From the NCBI GenBank assembly GCA_964349515.1, contig CAYGHG010000001.1, positions 5,463 to 69,462 of the forward strand: 64,000 nt of DNA, read 5' to 3'. Origin of the DNA: CAYGHG01 sp964349515 (GTDB lineage: Bacteria; Oederibacteriota; PGYV01; CAYGHG01). Made by a program: the position numbers and the translations under genes. Shown here piece after piece: positions 55,238-63,881 of the stretch. The notes beneath the pieces were generated by a model. That model was not told where the DNA came from and did no database searches. It saw only the letters and a program-made list of their open reading frames with translations. Within the stretch, counting starts at the first letter, position 1. Every line of letters starts with the position of its first letter.

Positions 55238-58006
55238 TTATTTTAGTACTATCAGCGTCTCAATTCTGCTCTTCACGGTTTTTCCATTTTCTTGGAGAGA
55301 ATATACGTAATAGTAGTATGTGCCCGGGGATAGCCTGTTCAACCCTGCGCCTTCCAGCCTCAGATTGTTGACTCCCTTTGATGCAGGATAGCACCCGCTG
55401 TCCCATACAAGCCTATAGGCGCTTGAGTACACCCTGATTCCGGCCTTTACCGGAGAACCGTTCAGCACGCAGTTTATGTTCAGGAACCCTGCGTGCTGGG
55501 TATATGGGTTGGGATAAGCAAAAACACTCCCTGCCGCAATTTCAACCGGCGTGACAGTTGCAGTAAAATCAACACCCGGAGTCTGCGTGCAGGTTGCGGT
55601 AAATGTCACCGCGAGCCCCTCTGTTACCGTGTTTGTTGCAGTCATAACTGCCGTAGCCGTATATGTTTCAGCCGGCGTTAAAAACTGCGTAGGCGTATCA
55701 GTCGGCACAGGAGTATTATCAGGAGTCTGCGTTGCAGTTGCAGTTACAGTTACAGTTGCTGTCAACGTGGCTGTTGCTGTTTCCGTCGCAGTGATTACAG
55801 CAGTGGGAGTATGAGTAAGTGTATGAGTAAGCCCGGCAGTAGCCGTCGCAACTGCGCCTCCCGGCGAACACCAAATATTCTGAACAGATCCTGCAGCAGA
55901 ACTTCCGCCTGCTATCCACATTTTCCCCTGGAACACCGCTGACCCGGCTCTGAACCTTGACACAAATGCAGCTGCAGCTGTTTTCTGCGTCCAGATTTTG
56001 CCGTCAGCCGAAGCCCACACGTCATTATAGCTCGGGGTAAAAATACCGCTCACCCCGGCGGTCATGTACATATGTCCCCCGTACGAAATAAGGTTTGAAT
56101 CGCATCTTGCGGCATAAGGCGCGGCTGCGGTTTCCTGCACCCAGTTTACACCGTCAGCGCTTGACCATACGTCGTTATAATAAACGCTGACGACATTGCC
56201 GTCAAAGGCTCCGTTAGCCGCATATATTCTGCCGTTGTGAACAACTGCCGACAGCATGCTCCTGGGGCTGAAACCCGCTGATTTAACAGCCCTGTTCCAC
56301 ATTTTCCCGTCAGAAGACCACCACACGTCATTTACCGGTGTGCCGTTCACATTGCCCGCGATGACATAAATTCTGCCGTTAAAAACCACGGCCGCAAAAC
56401 CCCTTCTCATGCCGAACCCCGCGTACGAAGTTTCCGTGGTCCAGCTTATGCCGTCCGCAGACGACCACACCTGAGCAGAATTGCCGCCACCTATCATGTA
56501 CATTTTCCCGTTGAGCGTGACAAATTTTGAATCGCTAAGATCCGGGAAGTCCGCAGCTGCCGTGGCCTGAGTCCACGCGATGCCGTCAAACGATGACCAG
56601 ACATCCCGTTTGCCAGCCCCCGCAAGCATCCAGAGTCTTCCGTCATGGACAAGCATTCCCATCCCTGCGCGGCTAAAAACAGTACCCGCGGCTTTTTGCT
56701 CCCATTCCATTCCCGGGCAATTGGCAACGCACACAGTCTCAGTGGCTGTAGGCGCAACAGGAGGCGTATCAGTAATTGTCGGGGTGGCTGTAAAACAATT
56801 ATTGTTATTAAATGTTACCCTTAGCACGTCACCATCCCAGCCTTCAATTGTGACATCAAGTCCTGAGTCCGCTCCGCTCCACCATTTCGAGTCAGGGCTG
56901 GAAGCGCTGTTAAAAACAGTGCCAAACACACCGTCAAAGTAGTCGTCAGCAGCACCCGGGTGGGCCCTGTTTTCATAATGATATTGTCCGTCCGCCTGTT
57001 CAAAAGAAACCATCAGATGCTGGGACGGCGTAAATCCGGGATTTTCATTTGTGTTCATGGTTTCGTCAACATGCCAGATAAGCAGGCCGCTGTTGAATAT
57101 CCCTTCGTACCTGCCTTTTTTCTGGACCGCTTCCAGATAGAACACTTCGCGGGGGTTCGCGGGGTTCACAAGTTTGTAGGCCTCGTATGTGTTGGCCTTT
57201 ATCGTAACCGACAAACATGGCGTCACTGTGTCAACCGTCCTCGTAACAAGCCAGCCTGAAACATCTCTTAAGTATGGTGACGGAGGCACGGGGTTTGTGT
57301 TCAACATAATACTGCTCATAAGGCAGTTTTCCCCCACTCCGGAACCCATACCCGCATACGGCACCTGATAAAGATCAATCCACTCGGTAATTGTATGCCC
57401 CAGTTCATGGTTAAATATACCCATTCGCGGGCTGCTGCTGAATTGGCCTATCGCATCTGTGAAATAGTACCGGCAGCTTACGCCGTCCGCAGAGAAAGTC
57501 AGACCTGAGCGATGAGCTGAGCTGATGGGAGAACCTGCGTAGAGAAGCCCGACGAAGAACCTGTTTGTACCGGGCACTTTTGCTATTGTGGAGTAGTCAA
57601 AACCGCTTGCTTCAAGATGATTCAGGACTTCCAGAGCAAGAGCCCTGCACCCCGCAGGAAGGCCCAGTCCAACGTAATAACTTTTCGGGTGAGCTGCCCT
57701 GTAATAGTATGTCATCGGCTGAAAATTCAGGGTCAGCCTGCCTTTTGAAACATCCAGAAAATAATCCCTCACCGATCCGTTCAGCCCGTACAGGTTCGTT
57801 CCCGGCGCGTTAAGAAACGTATTTATGTCCGAGGCGGGTACATCTGCGGGACTGTCCGAAAAATCAGCCAAAAGAATGAGTATATTATTTACAGTACCTG
57901 TAACAGGCGCCGAGGCGTATGTGGAAAACGCTATAGAACCCGGAGAAAAAACCAAAAATACAATACCTGCCAGAATCCCCTTATAAAAAACATTTTTTAT
58001 GCTCAA
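55238..58006 (-). CDS. Secreted M6-like metalloprotease with Kelch-like propeller and FlgD-like tail
   Basis: 922 residues, TTG start at 58006 with AAGGAG 5 nt before. Signal peptide about 1-27. The peptidase domain carries H200-E-L-G-H204 followed by TITEWIDLY, the M6 (immune inhibitor A-like) zinc pattern with D211 as likely third ligand. A Thr/Pro linker (about 405-425) leads to a propeller of W-S-S-x-D-G-x-x-W repeats (about 430-720), a long Thr/Ala-rich linker (720-827), and a 95-residue C-terminal FlgD-like domain (FAYPNPY). It is probably secreted to the surface. Confidence 0.88.
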   Translation of the reverse strand: MSIKNVFYKGILAGIVFLVFSPGSIAFSTYASAPVTGTVNNILILLADFSDSPADVPASDINTFLNAPGTNLYGLNGSVRDYFLDVSKGRLTLNFQPMTYYYRAAHPKSYYVGLGLPAGCRALALEVLNHLEASGFDYSTIAKVPGTNRFFVGLLYAGSPISSAHRSGLTFSADGVSCRYYFTDAIGQFSSSPRMGIFNHELGHTITEWIDLYQVPYAGMGSGVGENCLMSSIMLNTNPVPPSPYLRDVSGWLVTRTVDTVTPCLSVTIKANTYEAYKLVNPANPREVFYLEAVQKKGRYEGIFNSGLLIWHVDETMNTNENPGFTPSQHLMVSFEQADGQYHYENRAHPGAADDYFDGVFGTVFNSASSPDSKWWSGADSGLDVTIEGWDGDVLRVTFNNNNCFTATPTITDTPPVAPTATETVCVANCPGMEWEQKAAGTVFSRAGMGMLVHDGRLWMLAGAGKRDVWSSFDGIAWTQATAAADFPDLSDSKFVTLNGKMYMIGGGNSAQVWSSADGISWTTETSYAGFGMRRGFAAVVFNGRIYVIAGNVNGTPVNDVWWSSDGKMWNRAVKSAGFSPRSMLSAVVHNGRIYAANGAFDGNVVSVYYNDVWSSADGVNWVQETAAAPYAARCDSNLISYGGHMYMTAGVSGIFTPSYNDVWASADGKIWTQKTAAAAFVSRFRAGSAVFQGKMWIAGGSSAAGSVQNIWCSPGGAVATATAGLTHTLTHTPTAVITATETATATLTATVTVTATATQTPDNTPVPTDTPTQFLTPAETYTATAVMTATNTVTEGLAVTFTATCTQTPGVDFTATVTPVEIAAGSVFAYPNPYTQHAGFLNINCVLNGSPVKAGIRVYSSAYRLVWDSGCYPASKGVNNLRLEGAGLNRLSPGTYYYYVYSLQENGKTVKSRIETLIVLK

Positions 58007-58154
58007 AATTACTCCTTACCGGCACTATTTTAAATCAGATTATTTGACAGAAAAGAACCGTTTAAGTTCCACAAAACATTTGTTGTTTAGAAGATAGCAC
58101 TCGGCCAATCACCCTGTGCGCCGTCAGGCGGTACCGCTTAATGTAATAAAACCC

Positions 58155-58178
58155 GGTGTCAGGCCCTGACTTGACACC
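58155..58178. repeat. Palindromic intergenic hairpin (GGTGTCA type)
   Basis: GGTGTCA and TGACACC pair around a 10-nt loop containing a second small palindrome. On the minus strand it is followed by a T-rich run, so it may terminate the small membrane-protein gene. Similar GGTGTCAGGC-type palindromes are dispersed in many bacterial genomes. The rest of the gap 58007-58198 shows no gene. Confidence 0.5.
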
Positions 58179-58198
58179 TGATTCTTTTACACTTGATT

Positions 58199-58666
58199 CT
58201 ACATCGGTTTATTTCTGTTTTGTAATGGTTTTCCTAAAATGTTCTTCATGGGGCATTTCTCATTTTCGCAGCCGCGGCATACAAACAATAATACTTCACC
58301 CGCCGCCAACCCTACCGCCGCCCAGTAAAAAATCAGCAGGGGAATATCTTTCAAGAGCCATAGCTGGGGGAAAACCACAGCTGCTGCTGCGATTGCAAGT
58401 GTTAAAACCACATCCATTGCAGTATAGTAGGATTTATCCGGATGCGGCCGGATAAATTTTGAGATAGGGCCGAGTATGGCATGCATACATTTATCCCTGC
58501 ATGGACATTTCTCGCAGTACACAGCCGGTATAACAATAAAAAAAACCGCTATCACAGCGGCATATATAACTCCAAACACCATTGAATCCCTGAACACCAC
58601 ATACCCGCCGGCCAAAAACGCCGCAAATAACATCACTACAGCAATCAGTCCGTGAATTCGCGCCAT
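58199..58666 (-). CDS. Four-helix membrane protein with Cys clusters, uncharacterised
   Basis: 155 residues from ATG 58666 (AGGAGG 6 nt before it). Four hydrophobic helices (about 4-22, 30-47, 85-102, 107-127). Two cysteine groups, CEKCPCRDKC in the loop after helix 2 and CRGCENEKCPM near the C-terminus, could bind a metal or an iron-sulfur cluster, but no family was recognised. A frame start at 58699 lacks a ribosome binding site. It is isolated between repeats. Confidence 0.7.
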   Translation of the reverse strand: MARIHGLIAVVMLFAAFLAGGYVVFRDSMVFGVIYAAVIAVFFIVIPAVYCEKCPCRDKCMHAILGPISKFIRPHPDKSYYTAMDVVLTLAIAAAAVVFPQLWLLKDIPLLIFYWAAVGLAAGEVLLFVCRGCENEKCPMKNILGKPLQNRNKPM

Positions 58667-58822
58667 CACCGTCCTCCTATTTAGTCTTACCGCCTGCATT
58701 TATCATATTTCAGGTCATTGTCTGAGCCTCTGCCTGCTTTACTGGCAGGTATACACAGCATGCGCAGTTACATGCGAACCCGGGAATGTCTGAATTAACG
58801 CTGCAAACAGATTCGGCAGAGT

Positions 58823-58918
58823 ACAAAAAAACAGGAGGGTCACAGACCCTCCTCTACTATTACAACAACACGTTTTTTCCGGTGTAAAAGGCGGGTTTCA
58901 AACCCGCCTCTTTTTTAG
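58823..58918. repeat. Palindromic intergenic repeat, single copy
   Basis: Two hairpins: AGGAGGGTC-ACA-GACCCTCCT (58833-58853) and AGGCGGGTTT-C-AAACCCGCCT (58889-58909), joined by an AT-rich linker CTACTATTACAACAACACG. The same unit occurs three times at 60602-60892. On the minus strand the second hairpin with a T-run directly follows the Gly-rich lipoprotein stop and could be its terminator. The rest of 58700-58923 holds nothing else. Confidence 0.8.
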
Positions 58919-58923
58919 CTGTC

Positions 58924-60471
58924 TCACGGTATCAGATATGTGTTCTGGCTCAAACCGTTTTGTCCAACATTCCCGCCCGCGCCTCCGTTACCCGCTGTTC
59001 CCAAAACATATGTTACCCCGCTTAATACAGGTGCCGTTGTGCTGTAAACTATGTTTATCACAGGGCCGCCTCCTCCTCCTCCGCCCGAACCGCCGTTGCC
59101 GCCTTTTCCTCCGTTGCCGCCCGCGCCTCCTCTGCCTGCTGTTCCCTGGCTTGCCGAGTATGCTCCCGCGCTGCCGCCTGCTCCGCCGTTGCCTCCGCTG
59201 CCGCCTGTTCCTCCGTTACCGCCTATGCCTCCGTTGCCTGTTGCCAACTGAGTGTTATTTATAACAACCCCCGTGCAGTCAAAAAGCATCAGCGCGACAG
59301 AGGCGCCTCCGCCCGTGCCTGCCGTACCGGCCGAGCCTGCCTGTCCGCCACTGCCGCCTCCTCCTCCGGAAGTACCATACCAGTCACAAAAACCGCTGAC
59401 ACCGCCGCCGGCGCCGCCTCCCCCTCCGCCTCCATAGCCGTGATCACCGTCAGCGCCGCTTTCACCGCCTGATGCCGTGTAACCCGACAAAGTAAATACT
59501 CCAGCCGATAATCCTGATGCTCCATTTGTGCCGTTTGCACCTGCATTACCGGGCTGTCCTGGCTGACCGTTATTTGCAGTTAATCCACCAGCGCCACCCG
59601 CACCACCACTGCCCGGTGATACGGCTGAAACTCCGGAAGCACCTGTGCTCCCGCCAAGCCCCGGGTATCCGCCTGCGCCGCCGTTCCTTCCCCAGCTGCA
59701 TACTCCGGCAGTACCTCCGGCCGGCCTGCTGCAGGCACCGCATATCCCGTCGTCATTTTCGCATCCCGGGTTTCCACTGCCGCCGATAGTACCTGCTGTA
59801 CCTTCCATTCCGTTCATACCATTAGCACCATTTCCGCCATTGCGCGAGGTAAAAGAACATGATTCTATTATTATATTATCGCAGTTTTTCAGAAACACAG
59901 CGACCGACGCACCGCCCTGTACGGTATTGTTGGCGCTGTTAACGCTTAACAATGCAAGGGTTACATCATCTGCATTGTCCCCCGTCACAGCAGTGACGCC
60001 GCCTGATATTATGCATTCATTCGCCGTGCCGCGCGCCCATGAGTTATGCGCGGCATAGCCGCCGTAAACAGAAACCCCTGCAGCCAGCATTATGCTTTCA
60101 TTATAAGTGCCGATAGAAACCAGCACACTCGGTTTGCCCGAAAGTACGGCAGCATCTATTGCAGCCTGAATAGTTTTTTTAGGGTTATCCAATGACCCGT
60201 CGGCGGCATCATCACCTGAAATCACATCTACAAATATGGACATTGACGCATCTCCGTCAATACCGTCCGAGTTTGTGTCGGTAAATGAAGGATCCGGCAG
60301 GTCCACAGGAGTACCGGACACCATAGGAGTCGTTGTGACGGTGGCAGTGGCAGTTACAGTGGCGGTTACAGTCTGCGTTACGCCGGGTAACACTTCAGAA
60401 GGTGTTTTTATTTTAGTACAGGCAAAAAACAAAACAGAAACCACGATAATTGAAACGAGTGTTTTTTTCAA
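58924..60471 (-). CDS. Gly-rich beta-helix lipoprotein
   Basis: 515 residues from TTG 60471. The lipobox is FFAC at about C18, so it is a likely outer-membrane-type lipoprotein. A Thr/Val linker (TVTATVTATATVTTT) follows, then a DUF1565-like beta-helix (about 78-205, NPKKTIQAAIDAA ... GTYNESI). Three long Gly/Ala/Asn/Ser loops, rich in GG and GAGG, interrupt the helix: about 210-310, 330-385 and 430-515. Two of them contain cysteines (CENDDGICGACS). It resembles PE-PGRS or collagen-like surface proteins in composition only. Promoter at 60499-60527. Confidence 0.83.
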   Translation of the reverse strand: MKKTLVSIIVVSVLFFACTKIKTPSEVLPGVTQTVTATVTATATVTTTPMVSGTPVDLPDPSFTDTNSDGIDGDASMSIFVDVISGDDAADGSLDNPKKTIQAAIDAAVLSGKPSVLVSIGTYNESIMLAAGVSVYGGYAAHNSWARGTANECIISGGVTAVTGDNADDVTLALLSVNSANNTVQGGASVAVFLKNCDNIIIESCSFTSRNGGNGANGMNGMEGTAGTIGGSGNPGCENDDGICGACSRPAGGTAGVCSWGRNGGAGGYPGLGGSTGASGVSAVSPGSGGAGGAGGLTANNGQPGQPGNAGANGTNGASGLSAGVFTLSGYTASGGESGADGDHGYGGGGGGGAGGGVSGFCDWYGTSGGGGGSGGQAGSAGTAGTGGGASVALMLFDCTGVVINNTQLATGNGGIGGNGGTGGSGGNGGAGGSAGAYSASQGTAGRGGAGGNGGKGGNGGSGGGGGGGPVINIVYSTTAPVLSGVTYVLGTAGNGGAGGNVGQNGLSQNTYLIP

Positions 60472-60498
60472 AATTTTCTCCCTGTTTGATTTTTTTTA

Positions 60499-60527
60499 AT
60501 TATATCAGAATACGGGGGTTGAAGCAA
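60499..60527 (-). promoter_or_regulatory. Promoter for the Gly-rich lipoprotein
   Basis: -35 TTGCTT (60522-60527) and -10 TATAAT (60499-60504), spacer 17 bp, ending about 28 bp before the TTG start. The match to sigma70 is good. Confidence 0.62.
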
Positions 60528-60541
60528 TGAAGCATAAAACT

Positions 60542-60559
60542 GAGTGTAAAGGCGCGAAG
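60542..60559 (+). repeat. Short dispersed word GAGTGTAAAGGCGCGAAG
   Basis: This word agrees with AGTGTAAAGGYGYGAAG found at 53867-53884 (minus) and 63865-63881. All three lie in gaps between genes. It is followed here by a partly repeating GTGTAAGGGTGTAAAGG tract. Confidence 0.45.
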
Positions 60560-60601
60560 TGTAAGGGTGTAAAGGTTCAAAAACAAAAACGAACGCAGAA
60601 C

Positions 60602-60892
60602 AAAAAAACAGGAGGGCCACAGACCCTCCTCTACGATTACAACAACACGTTTTTTTCCGGCGTAGAGGCGGGTTTCAAACCCGCCTTGTTTTTAACGTCG
60701 TTAATTACAAAAAAACAGGAGGGTCACAGACCCTCCTCTACGATTACAACAACACGTTTTTTTCCGGCGTAGAGGCGGGTTTCAAACCCGCCTTGTTTTT
60801 AACGTCGTTAATTACAAAAAAACAGGAGGGTCACAGACCCTCCTCTACGTTTACAACAACAACATGTTATTTCCGGCGCAGCCTTGTTTTTA
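60602..60892. repeat. Tandem array of palindromic repeats (107-bp units)
   Basis: Two full units of 107 bp (60602, 60709) and a shortened third (60816-60892) that lacks the GGCGGGTTT hairpin. Each has the AGGAGGGYC...CCTCCT and (first two) GGCGGGTTTCAAACCCGCC palindromes seen at 58823. The third unit ends just before the stop of the next minus-strand gene. The plus-strand reading frame across them is not considered a gene. The 60472-60893 gap contains nothing else. Confidence 0.88.
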
Positions 60893-60893
60893 A

Positions 60894-61580
60894 CTATTTG
60901 TTCCCCAAAAAATACCTTCCGCCTAACAGCCTGCAGTCTTCTATGAAAGACTTGATGTTTCCCGGCACTGTGTCAGCAGCGTAGCGGCTCACCCACTGGT
61001 GTTTCCCGTTTATCACCACGCTTATGTGGACTGACGGTTTGTCCATCTCATCTTCAGCAAAAGCCTTTTCTTTTTCATTCGGCATTGTGGAAGACAGCCT
61101 GTTTGAGTGGTAGAGCATTGCGAAATCTCTTGCTATTGTTTTTTGCCAGTCCGCCTCGCTATTCAAATCACTTTTGTATACTTTCATCTCTTTTTCGCCT
61201 TCAGGCACATACGCAAAAACCATGACCTCGCCCTTGTCAGCCCCGAACCTCAAACGGTCAGGCGCTATGTGAAGCGCAAAATTGGTTATTTCGCCGAAGT
61301 GTTCCAGGTAACTGTCCCCCATGCGTATCATAAATTTATGGGCCGCTATGGTATCAAGGACTTTTCGTATGTGTGACATGTAAGCGGTGCCGGGGTCAGG
61401 CAGAACAGCCTCCCTGAAATATACAACAGTTGAATATTTCTGACGCATCCTTGCGAGCGCCGCCGGCAGGTCTTTGATATCTGTCTTTTTATCGTCAATC
61501 TTCACCGGATTTTCACAAAGATACACAAACCCGTCTTTACCCGCCTTTACAACCGGAAAAAACTCCTGTTTGTTTTCCAT
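60894..61580 (-). CDS. Unknown 228-residue protein
   Basis: No family was recognised. There is no signal peptide or membrane helix and an AAGGAG site before ATG 61580. Residues about 15-85 (KDGFVYLCENPVKI ... LPAALARMRQKYSTVVYF) have the strand-helix pattern of the periplasmic domain of ExbD/TolR, but without its membrane anchor, so this is only a weak analogy. Tandem repeats follow its stop, and a five-repeat lipoprotein lies upstream on the same strand. Confidence 0.6.
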   Translation of the reverse strand: MENKQEFFPVVKAGKDGFVYLCENPVKIDDKKTDIKDLPAALARMRQKYSTVVYFREAVLPDPGTAYMSHIRKVLDTIAAHKFMIRMGDSYLEHFGEITNFALHIAPDRLRFGADKGEVMVFAYVPEGEKEMKVYKSDLNSEADWQKTIARDFAMLYHSNRLSSTMPNEKEKAFAEDEMDKPSVHISVVINGKHQWVSRYAADTVPGNIKSFIEDCRLLGGRYFLGNK

Positions 61581-61612
61581 TTATGCTTGCTCCTTAAAAC
61601 AATTTTTTTAAC

Positions 61613-61662
61613 GATGGTACAACTACCATGGAACAAATACCGGCGGGGGCGTAAAGCCCCCG
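61613..61662. repeat. Intergenic hairpins upstream of the unknown gene
   Basis: ATGGTA/TACCAT (near 61613-61629) and CGGGGGC-GTAAA-GCCCCCG (61644-61662), followed by TTCTAC. The second belongs to the same style of GC-rich palindromes next to a CTAC word as the 58.8 and 60.6 kb repeats. The rest of 61581-61784 has only the terminator at 61739. Confidence 0.5.
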
Positions 61663-61738
61663 TTCTACAAAATCCACATCACAAACAAAAAAAACTTTTA
61701 GTGCCATATTCGTCTTCTCATATGAATCCCTTAATAAA

Positions 61739-61775
61739 TAAAAAAGCGGGGCTTTTACCGCCCCGCCTTTTTATT
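61739..61775. terminator. Bidirectional intrinsic terminator
   Basis: GCGGGGC (61746-61752) pairs with GCCCCGC (61760-61766), with A-rich DNA before and T-rich DNA after. On the minus strand it ends the five-repeat lipoprotein gene, whose stop is at 61785. Confidence 0.85.
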
Positions 61776-61784
61776 TATTATCAC

Positions 61785-63743
61785 CTACGGGCAGGCTTGA
61801 TACAACAGCGAAGTGTTTATGTTAATATTCGTGTTGTTTCCCCACGGCGTAAAATACACCGGCATCGGAACGCTGTAGAATCCTATCAGGTCATTACAGC
61901 CCGGGCCGTTTGTAAACATATCATAGGGTTCTGCAGAATCAACTATGGCATATACAAAATAGGTGCCCGGAAGCGCGAGAACCATGGAATAATCAAAATA
62001 ATTTTGCGAGGTATTTATAACGCCTATAGTCATTCCTATAGAGTTTTCATTACCTCCGTCCATATCATGGTCAATCACCACGCCCCAGTTTCTTCCTATC
62101 GTAACAGACTCGGGCAGATATACCCTTCCCGAAAAATTTGGCGCCGCCGCTACAGCCGTTATATTGGCGGTCAGCGTCCCGCCGCTTGTGACGACAGCGT
62201 TGGCAGACGCAGGGAACGAAGGGTATGTTGCACCATAAACCCCCACAGCATCTCCCGTCATAGGCGGGGTGTCGTTTGTCGCACCTGCGTAAATGTAATA
62301 TGTTCCCGCGGGCACGTTTTGTACTGTGTATGTAATTGATGTGCCCGAGCTGATATCAACCTGATACATTCCTACCGAATTATCGTTGGTCGGATCCAGA
62401 TCCATATCAATCATTATATTCAGGGTCTTGCCGTTTTGCCCTGCAGGCAATGTAACCGTGCCTGAAACCGTACCTTCCCCCACTACTGCCGTATCAGGCG
62501 TAGGCGCGGGTGTCGGCATTTCATAAGGCTGGGACAAATCAGGAAATGTGGTGCAGGCAATGTTAAAACCTGTGCCCGGAAGCGCGGCATTAGGCTGCTG
62601 GGGAAACGGGTTCTGCCAGTTTATAATAGGCGGAGCCAGGCCGTAAGCGCCGATGAAATCACCCACGCTGACAGGCCCCGAATCGATGTTGTCCCAACCC
62701 GAGCCGTCCATATCAACTACTGCTGTTATGTAGTAATCACCGGGGAACGGGACAAAAATACCGTAGTTTATGGTATTGCCCGCTCCTGCCTGCGCGGTCT
62801 TTGTGAGCATCATCATGTCAGGCGAACTTTCCTCGTTTAGAGGCAGGTTTGTTACGGCAATCAAATAATTATTGTTGTTTGCCGGCCCCGGCAGGGTAAG
62901 CGTGCCTGTTACATTTGGAACAATGGTTTCAAGCGTCAGAGTCACGGTCATATCACCTGTTACGGTAAAGTTTTTGGAAGCAGGCCAGTTAATCCCTGCG
63001 GCGCCGTAAACTTTGAGATAATCGCCCTCATCAGGGCCGCCAATCTGCTGCATATTTCCATTGGAGTCAACAAAACACACAAGGTAATATGGCCCGCCGG
63101 TTTCGCCCGTGTAATTAAAACTGAATGTGAACTGCGTCCCCGCACCGAGAATGCCGTCAGTGCCACTCACAGGGGACCCAACCGTCTCAATTGTATTTCC
63201 TGCCAGCAGCCCGGCAAAGTACCCTCTTCCGGCAGCATCTGCGGGTATGGAAAAATTAACTGTAATTACAGGGTCAATTATCTGGCTGCAATTGAAATTT
63301 AGCCCTGTTGCTATGGGCATTGTGCTCGACCAGCTGTTCCACGCCCCAAAGTAATCAAAACCGCCGGGCCCGTCAAAAAGCCCCGAGCCGTTCATATCCA
63401 CAAAAGCGTAGATGTAATAAGTGCCGGCAGCGACTTCAAAAGCGTAATCTTCGTTCACAGAGTTAATGGTGCCGTAGAATACCGCGGTATTGCCGTTTGC
63501 CGTATTTGTGTCTGTATCCACAACCACCGCAAACTGTTTTCCTACAGCGTCAGCCGGAAAAGTCACGGTGCCGCTCAAGTTAGGCGAGACAGCAGGCGTG
63601 GAAGTCGGCAGCGGAGTAACAGTAGGTGTAATTGACGGCTGCGGTTGAGGGTCAGGTTCGGTCGGATTGGTCTTTGTACATCCAAAAACAAAAAACACAG
63701 CAAGTATAAAAAAACATAAAATAGTAATAATACCTTTTTTCAT
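61785..63743 (-). CDS. Lipoprotein with five Ig-like/carboxypeptidase-regulatory-type repeats
   Basis: 652 residues from ATG 63743, with GGAGG 7 nt upstream (a frame from 63788 would put the signal sequence inside). Lipobox VFGC with C22. A Pro/Thr linker follows, then five units of about 110-130 residues with the pattern SGTVTxPA ... xVVxDxDxxxxNxN ... GTYYIYAxVDxxGSG. Asp/Asn-rich turns (DTDTNTANGN, DMDLDPTNDN, DHDMDGGNEN) suggest calcium binding. It is predicted to be a surface protein of unknown role. Promoter at 63795-63822. Confidence 0.83.
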   Translation of the reverse strand: MKKGIITILCFFILAVFFVFGCTKTNPTEPDPQPQPSITPTVTPLPTSTPAVSPNLSGTVTFPADAVGKQFAVVVDTDTNTANGNTAVFYGTINSVNEDYAFEVAAGTYYIYAFVDMNGSGLFDGPGGFDYFGAWNSWSSTMPIATGLNFNCSQIIDPVITVNFSIPADAAGRGYFAGLLAGNTIETVGSPVSGTDGILGAGTQFTFSFNYTGETGGPYYLVCFVDSNGNMQQIGGPDEGDYLKVYGAAGINWPASKNFTVTGDMTVTLTLETIVPNVTGTLTLPGPANNNNYLIAVTNLPLNEESSPDMMMLTKTAQAGAGNTINYGIFVPFPGDYYITAVVDMDGSGWDNIDSGPVSVGDFIGAYGLAPPIINWQNPFPQQPNAALPGTGFNIACTTFPDLSQPYEMPTPAPTPDTAVVGEGTVSGTVTLPAGQNGKTLNIMIDMDLDPTNDNSVGMYQVDISSGTSITYTVQNVPAGTYYIYAGATNDTPPMTGDAVGVYGATYPSFPASANAVVTSGGTLTANITAVAAAPNFSGRVYLPESVTIGRNWGVVIDHDMDGGNENSIGMTIGVINTSQNYFDYSMVLALPGTYFVYAIVDSAEPYDMFTNGPGCNDLIGFYSVPMPVYFTPWGNNTNININTSLLYQACP

Positions 63744-63794
63744 TGTTATCCTCCGGAATAGATTTACCCGCTTTCCCTTTGCAGGCATATATAC

Positions 63795-63822
63795 AATATA
63801 GCACAGAATTTCGATTAATCAA
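63795..63822 (-). promoter_or_regulatory. Promoter for the five-repeat lipoprotein
   Basis: -35 TTGATT (63817-63822) and -10 TATATT (63795-63800), spacer 16 bp, 52 bp before the ATG. Confidence 0.55.
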
Positions 63823-63864
63823 GTAACACCCGCATAACAGTGCAGGAGACCGTTTTAAGTACTT

Positions 63865-63881
63865 AGTGTAAAGGTGTGAAG
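63865..63881 (+). repeat. Short dispersed word AGTGTAAAGGTGTGAAG
   Basis: Third locus of the AGTGTAAAGGYGYGAAG word. The following DNA (GTGCGAAGGTGCAAAG) keeps the same rhythm, and at 63908-63955 a degenerate copy of the tail of the palindromic repeat (TTCTTTTCCGGTGTAGAG) is seen. No gene is supported between 63744 and the right edge. Confidence 0.45.

Noticed and set aside
59051..59437. Pro-rich plus-strand frames opposite the Gly-rich lipoprotein
   Set aside because: Pro runs (CCG/CCT) are the mirror of Gly codons; the minus-strand gene has a lipobox, promoter and start, the plus frames have none.
60527..60772. Small plus-strand gene across the tandem repeats
   Set aside because: The predicted peptide only translates the repeats, is Lys/Thr/Pro-rich and would change with each copy.
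60602..60892. CRISPR array
   Set aside because: Units are 107 bp with two hairpins each, only two and a half copies, no unique spacers and no cas genes nearby.
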